This document shows positions 59,946 to 64,000 of a stretch of DNA of 64,000 nucleotides, in pieces (the first letter of the stretch is position 1; the number at the start of each line of letters is the position of its first letter). This DNA is from Microcaldota archaeon (GTDB lineage Archaea > Micrarchaeota > Micrarchaeia > Micrarchaeales > Micrarchaeaceae): assembly GCA_021801355.1 (NCBI GenBank), contig JAJYYB010000005.1, positions 1-64,000 of the forward strand. The letters are read 5' to 3'. Below the pieces are notes generated by a model. The model saw only the letters and a program-made list of their open reading frames with translations, was not told the origin of the DNA and ran no database searches. The translations under genes were made by a program, and so were the position numbers.

Positions 59946-61055
59946 TCACTTGGCCCTGCCCCTAAGGAAGAATCTCTTTATCATTATCGTGGGTCTGTCC
60001 ATATCCCCGTATTTGCTGAAAAAGCCTTCGGCGCCGAGGAACTTGGACAACATGAAAAGCATGTCAAGGCTCCTATCGCCTACTGAAGAATAATAGCTGT
60101 GCATCAACTTGTGCATTGCGAGGTCAAGGCCGTACTCCTTCCTCCATCTCGTTTCATATACGCCCAAAGGCTTACCATTCTTTATGTGGTCGTACAGTGC
60201 GCGCGCTGCAATCTTTGCGCATGCCGTGCCGAACACTATGCCGCCGCCTGTCGTAGCTTTCACCTGACCTGCAGCATCTCCCACTAAAAGGACATTGCCT
60301 CTCACAGTATGCCTTCTGGTCGACAGCGGTATTACGCTCGCATGCCCGGATACAGGCTCCGCCTTACTCAACATCCTCTCTATCGTCTCGTTCTTCAGGA
60401 ACCTCTTGAACGCTGCGCTGCTGCTGCTTTTGGCGAAGCTGCTTATCCCTATGCCTATCTCGGCAAGGCTGCTTGAGTAAGGTGCAATCCAACCGAAGAA
60501 CCTGTTCGATACCTCGTTCGAGAAGAATAAGTCGACAGAATGGTGGTCAGCCATATTAATCCTATCATATTCAGCCTTATAAGTCAGCACGTACTCTTTT
60601 ATTTCTGGGAAGCCGCACGCGCTGGCCACATTTGATACTGCACCGTCCGCGCCTATGACCACATTATCCCGGTCGTCCTTGAGTTCTATTATGTCCTGCT
60701 TGCTTATGCGTTTACCTAACACGATTTCTGCACCTGCATCGAGCGCCTCCTTGTAGCATTCCTCAGCCAGAAGGCCCCTGTCCACTATGTAAGCCTTAGT
60801 CTCTGGTGCTTTTATCTTAAGTTTCTCATTTCCTGCATGCAGCACGGCGCCATTAAGCGTATTTACTATAATGCGCTTGGAATCCACGCCCATGCTTGCC
60901 AGCCCCTCCTTTGAAAGTATGCCGGACGCCTTGGATGCACCTTCATCGATATGCCTCTTAACTTCGTAAAGGGTGGCATCTATCCCGGACTTACCAAGCT
61001 CTCTTGCCAATATCAGCCCTATAACTCCACCCCCGATGATTACTGCTTTCTTCAT
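59946..61055 (-). CDS. Geranylgeranyl reductase family FAD protein
   Basis: 369 residues. FAD site KKAVIIGGGVIGLILARELGKSG, the GA-rich VVIGADGAVSNVAS segment and GNVLLVGDAAGQVKATTGGGIVFG are hallmarks of archaeal geranylgeranyl/digeranylgeranylglycerophospholipid reductases, which saturate the isoprenoid chains of membrane lipids. TATA box CATTTATATAGG is about 50-60 bases upstream. Other FAD monooxygenase-like roles cannot be excluded. Confidence 0.88.
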   Translation of the reverse strand: MKKAVIIGGGVIGLILARELGKSGIDATLYEVKRHIDEGASKASGILSKEGLASMGVDSKRIIVNTLNGAVLHAGNEKLKIKAPETKAYIVDRGLLAEECYKEALDAGAEIVLGKRISKQDIIELKDDRDNVVIGADGAVSNVASACGFPEIKEYVLTYKAEYDRINMADHHSVDLFFSNEVSNRFFGWIAPYSSSLAEIGIGISSFAKSSSSAAFKRFLKNETIERMLSKAEPVSGHASVIPLSTRRHTVRGNVLLVGDAAGQVKATTGGGIVFGTACAKIAARALYDHIKNGKPLGVYETRWRKEYGLDLAMHKLMHSYYSSVGDRSLDMLFMLSKFLGAEGFFSKYGDMDRPTIMIKRFFLRGRAK

Positions 61056-61102
61056 TTCTTAATCAGCCCGGCATCAAAACAGCTCATAATTCTCTACTTT
61101 AC

Positions 61103-61115
61103 AACCTATATAAAT
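61103..61115 (-). promoter_or_regulatory. TATA box of the geranylgeranyl reductase gene
   Basis: Minus-strand CATTTATATAGGT about 50 bases before the ATG at 61055. Confidence 0.6.
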
Positions 61116-61197
61116 GCAAGTGAGGATTTCTCATGATTTCGGTTACCCTCCGTAATATCCCAACCTTTAGTCTATGAATGCCTCAAGGCGCTCTCAC

Positions 61198-61208
61198 CCT
61201 ATTTAAAT
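61198..61208 (+). promoter_or_regulatory. TATA box upstream of the TBP-domain gene
   Basis: CCTATTTAAAT would start transcripts near 61230, about 80 bases before the first standard in-frame start codon (GTG 61312) of the TBP gene. Confidence 0.45.
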
Positions 61209-61311
61209 CTTTTCATCCTAACTTAATAACGGTGTTAAAACGGCTGCTAAAACTCCTGCATCGCGCTCAAACGATATAATAAAACCTACAATAAAGATAC
61301 AGAATATAGTC

Positions 61312-61602
61312 GTGAGCGCAGACCTACATGCTGTCATAGACCTGTACTCACTGTCAAGGGACGTCAAGGCGGTGGACTATGAGCCGGAGCAGTTCCCAGG
61401 CGCAATATTCAAGATAGCCGAGCCAAAGGCAGTAATAATCCTGTTCAAGAACGGCAAGATGATATGTACCGGGGCGAACACCGAAGCCAACATAAAGAAG
61501 GTGCTCGAGTACGCTTCAAAGATAATATCAAAGTACGTTATAGAACTTGTAACCACTCCTAAATCCTCCGAGGTAAAGAAACAGGCAGCAGAGGCGAAGT
61601 GA
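61312..61602 (+). CDS. Single-repeat TATA-binding protein homologue
   Basis: 96 residues from GTG 61312 and only one TBP repeat, where normal TBP has two. VDYEPEQFPGAIFKIAEPKA, IILFKNGKMICTGANTEANIKK and YASKII follow the consensus closely, including the FPG and GKxxxTG turns that contact DNA. The first strand (TIKIQNIVVSADL) is encoded in frame just upstream of the GTG, back to about 61276, but no ATG, GTG or TTG precedes it, so either ATA is used, the strand is lost, or there is a mutation. The last 20 residues are a charged tail in place of repeat two. A dimer could mimic TBP. Confidence 0.8.
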   Translation: MSADLHAVIDLYSLSRDVKAVDYEPEQFPGAIFKIAEPKAVIILFKNGKMICTGANTEANIKKVLEYASKIISKYVIELVTTPKSSEVKKQAAEAK

Positions 61603-62736
61603 TCACATCTTAGCTACCTTAGCCAGATACCTGTCGAATTTCCCAAAAAATCTCTCCCACGAATAATACTTCTCCACCCTGGCCCTGCCCTTTTTCCCCA
61701 TCACATCTGCCAAACTAGGGTTTTCGGCGACCTCTAACATCATGGCAGCCATCTCGTCTTCGTTGTTCACAAGGAAGCCGGTTTCTTTGTCGACTATCGT
61801 TTTCCTTGGCCCTCCTTCGTTAACAGATATTATTGGCTTACAACTGGCCATGGCCTCGAGCGGCACCAAGCCATAGTCCTCATCTATTGGTGCGTATAGC
61901 ACCGCAGTTGCATGAGAATAATAATCCTTCAGTTCCGCATCGCCTACCGCACCTACTATATCTACATCGCCGACATCCTTCGCCAGCTCAACGACTTTCT
62001 TATAAAAATCGTAATAGAAGCCGTCCTTGGAAACTGGCCCAACCAATACGAGTCTGTAACCCTTAATTTTCTTTTTGAAGGTCTGGAACGCCCTTATAGC
62101 ATAGTCCTGCCTCTTGTTGGGTGACATTCTGGAAGGATAAAGGAAGTACTTGTCATCACCTTTATCGCAATAGAGTTCGTACTCCACTCCCCCGTTAAGC
62201 ACTTCCGCGTCATCCCTGCCGAAATATTTCGAGATTCTTGACCTTATGTTGTCGCTATTCGCCACTATAAGCTCAAGTCTGCTAACGATTCTCCTGTCTA
62301 TGCTGCGTACGGCCCTGGCTCCTAGCATGTAAACCGGCTTCTGGTAAAAGCTTTTCATCGATAGCCTGTAACCATAAAGGTCATATACGTCTCTAAGCGG
62401 CGTATGGCAATACCAGAGCACCCTCTCATTTTTATTGCGTACCCAGTGGCTCGGGGCGATATGTGCATTCAGCACATCGTAATCCTCATCTATCTTCATT
62501 CCATAGAAACCAAGGCCGTAATTAAGTCCCTGGGATACCCTGCCGTAAGGCAGGAGCCTGCCGAGCCCTCCATTTTTTATCACTTCCACGTCTAGATCAG
62601 AGAACTCAGAAAAAGTGCCTTCCTCGTTGTATTCTGCAGTGTAAATCTTGGCCTTGTAATGCTGCGCTATCTTCAGTACCACGCGCTCACCTCCGCCTTT
62701 GAGGGTGAGATTGGCTTGAGTCATAATCACCTTCAT
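61603..62736 (-). CDS. Glycosyltransferase family 4
   Basis: 377 residues, GT-B fold. N-terminal LTLKGGGERVVLKIAQHY (the Gly-rich acceptor loop), LYPSRMSPNKRQDYAIRAF (start of the donor domain), and the nucleotide-sugar motif DEDYGLVPLEAMASCKPII with NEGGPRKTI. The first half resembles ALG11/GT4 mannosyltransferases. With AglB in the same window a role in building the N-glycan lipid is possible but not shown. Converges with the TBP gene with no gap. Confidence 0.88.
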   Translation of the reverse strand: MKVIMTQANLTLKGGGERVVLKIAQHYKAKIYTAEYNEEGTFSEFSDLDVEVIKNGGLGRLLPYGRVSQGLNYGLGFYGMKIDEDYDVLNAHIAPSHWVRNKNERVLWYCHTPLRDVYDLYGYRLSMKSFYQKPVYMLGARAVRSIDRRIVSRLELIVANSDNIRSRISKYFGRDDAEVLNGGVEYELYCDKGDDKYFLYPSRMSPNKRQDYAIRAFQTFKKKIKGYRLVLVGPVSKDGFYYDFYKKVVELAKDVGDVDIVGAVGDAELKDYYSHATAVLYAPIDEDYGLVPLEAMASCKPIISVNEGGPRKTIVDKETGFLVNNEDEMAAMMLEVAENPSLADVMGKKGRARVEKYYSWERFFGKFDRYLAKVAKM

Positions 62737-62832
62737 TTAAGCCACCTGTGTAGTAACCCGAGCTGCAAGTTAATTTGAAGCAGATGCTAAATATAAAGCT
62801 TGTCTAACAATATAACCTATTGACTGATTTGC

Positions 62833-64000
62833 ATGGATTTGGGAGAGGGATTGAGGCATGCCATAGCCAAGCTTACGCGTTCTGTCATAATAGACGCCAA
62901 GACGATAAAGGAGTTCTCGAAGGAGCTCCAGAAGAGCCTGCTTGGTGCAGATGTGGATGTGGAGCTGGTGCTCAAGTTCACCAAGGACATAGAGGATAAG
63001 GCGCTAAAGGTAAAGCCGCCATCAGGCGTAGCGCCTACCGATTACATAACCAACATGGTTTACGACGAGCTTGTCAAGCTGATGGGCTCCAGCTACGAAC
63101 CGCAGCTGAAGAGGCAGAGGATACTTATGATGGGGCTATACGGCTCCGGCAAGACCACCTCCTCTGCAAAGCTGGCAAAATACTACCAGGACAGGGGCCT
63201 GGGGGCAGCGGTCATATGCTGCGACGTTACCAGGCCTGCGGCTTACGAACAGCTTGAAACGTTGGCGAAACAGGCCAATGTCAGTTTTTTCGGCATAAAG
63301 GGCGAGAAGGACGCCGCCAGGATAGCAAAAGAGGGCGCCGAGAAATTCAAGGACAAGCAGGTCATAATATGCGATACCAGCGGCAGGAATGCACTTGACG
63401 ATAACCTCATAGGTGAGCTGAAGAGGGTAGATAGCGCCTTCAAACCCGATGAGAAGATACTGGTTATAAGCGCAGATACTGGTCAGATAGCCGGCAAGCA
63501 GGCGCGTGAATTCAACAGCGCAGTAAAGATATCCGGCGTCCTCGTAACAAAAATGGACGGCTCTGGGAAGGGGGGCGGCGCTCTCAGTGCAACAAACGCT
63601 GCCAATACAAAGATAATGTTCATAGGCATAGGGGAGAAGCTAGGCAACCTAGAACCATATAATGCGGAAAAGTTCATAGGCGGCCTGCTCGGCATACCCG
63701 ACATAGGTTCCTTAGTTGAGCATGTACAGGACGCCATAAAGGAAGCCGGCATAGCGCCCGAGGACTTGCAGGTAGACGAACTGAACTTTGAGACTTTCTA
63801 CACGCAGCTTAAGGCAATGAACAAGATGGGTCCTCTGAAAAACGTTTTCGGGATGATGGGCGCCCCTGACGTGCCAAAGGAAATAGCCGAGCAGGGAGAG
63901 GAGAAGCTCAACAAGTACAAGGTGATAATCGCCTCAATGACGAAGGAGGAGCGCCTGAACGAGAAGGTGCTGCATGACACCGACAGGATAAGGCGCATTG
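62833..64000 (+). CDS. srp54: Signal recognition particle GTPase SRP54 (partial)
   Basis: Starts at ATG 62833 and runs off the right edge after 389 codons. N domain (LRHAIAKLTRSVIIDAKTIK), G domain with P-loop GLYGSGKTT (101-109), CCDVTRPAAYEQL, DTSGRN, TKMDGSGKGGG and the ALSATN closing loop, then the first part of the Met-rich M domain (MNKMGPLKNVFGMMG). Binds signal peptides at the ribosome exit and SRP RNA. Within CDVTRPAA the usual DTxRxAA has Val for Thr. Confidence 0.96.
   Translation, partial: MDLGEGLRHAIAKLTRSVIIDAKTIKEFSKELQKSLLGADVDVELVLKFTKDIEDKALKVKPPSGVAPTDYITNMVYDELVKLMGSSYEPQLKRQRILMMGLYGSGKTTSSAKLAKYYQDRGLGAAVICCDVTRPAAYEQLETLAKQANVSFFGIKGEKDAARIAKEGAEKFKDKQVIICDTSGRNALDDNLIGELKRVDSAFKPDEKILVISADTGQIAGKQAREFNSAVKISGVLVTKMDGSGKGGGALSATNAANTKIMFIGIGEKLGNLEPYNAEKFIGGLLGIPDIGSLVEHVQDAIKEAGIAPEDLQVDELNFETFYTQLKAMNKMGPLKNVFGMMGAPDVPKEIAEQGEEKLNKYKVIIASMTKEERLNEKVLHDTDRIRRI

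Noticed and set aside
61232-61279. Leaderless GTG mini-frame near the predicted TBP transcript start
   Set aside because: Only 15 codons, in a different frame from the TBP repeat; noted as possible leader peptide but not supported.

Overview
This window is from an archaeal chromosome. Archaeal markers include uS3-uL22-uS19-uL2-uL23-uL4-uL3, eL15, eL42, TFE, a TBP domain, RadA, aIF2-alpha, deoxyhypusine synthase, diphthine synthase, an AglB oligosaccharyltransferase, class I HMG-CoA reductase, a geranylgeranyl reductase and an intron-bearing tRNA. A 388-residue single-chain tRNA-splicing endonuclease with two non-catalytic parts around one catalytic unit resembles the epsilon2 type described from ARMAN-2. 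Together with the small compact gene set and respiratory/heme genes, this points to a Micrarchaeota (ARMAN-like, probably acidophilic) genome; that placement is inference. Genes are dense, many start with GTG or TTG, and ATGA/GTGA overlaps are common.

Layout. 1-5.9 kb: a truncated pilin-like gene, a MoxR ATPase, a radical-SAM enzyme of the AmmeMemoRadiSam type, an ankyrin protein and poorly known genes. 5.8-14.8 kb (minus): tRNA-Ile(UAU) with a 14-nt intron, AglB, the L3-to-S3 half of the S10 operon, Pcc1, a possible Brix protein and eL15. 15-20.9 kb: ribulose-phosphate epimerase, a prpD-prpB-prpC methylcitrate operon and HMG-CoA reductase. 21-23.7 kb: MscS channel and small genes, including a DUF1059 protein under a palindrome-rich promoter. 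23.9-26.8 kb: operon radA-dphB-endA. 26.9-33.2 kb: a candidate structured RNA, DUF92 protein, TFE, initiator tRNA, GINS-eL42-aIF2alpha-PAC2, tRNA-Gly, a peroxiredoxin and deoxyhypusine synthase.

33.4-43.3 kb is a nine-gene heme operon (hemE, hemH, hemC, hemD, hemA, hemY, an AhbD/NirJ-like radical SAM gene, hemL, hemB). It covers glutamyl-tRNA to heme with no HemN, HemF or HemQ, so the radical SAM enzyme is the obvious candidate for propionate decarboxylation. It is followed by a membrane winged-helix regulator pair, a dead transposase, a HxlR-type regulator with a Cys cluster and a b6-like cytochrome b. 48-50.9 kb: UMP kinase, a beta-CASP RNase and an EamA transporter. 51-57.9 kb: complex I genes nuoHIJKLMN without nuoABCD. 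57.9-64 kb: a beta-helix/transglutaminase fusion, an IS remnant, geranylgeranyl reductase, a half-length (single-repeat) TBP, a glycosyltransferase and the start of SRP54.

How it fits together: heme synthesis, the b-type cytochrome and the complex I membrane arm suggest an aerobic-type respiratory chain; prpDBC would feed propionyl-CoA carbon into central metabolism; AglB, the GT4 enzyme, the pilin and sequon-rich exported domains suggest a glycosylated cell surface. The most unusual items are the single-repeat TBP lacking an obvious start codon, the hybrid heme pathway, the tRNA-Ile(UAU), the TFE with a degraded zinc ribbon, and the three-hairpin RNA candidate.
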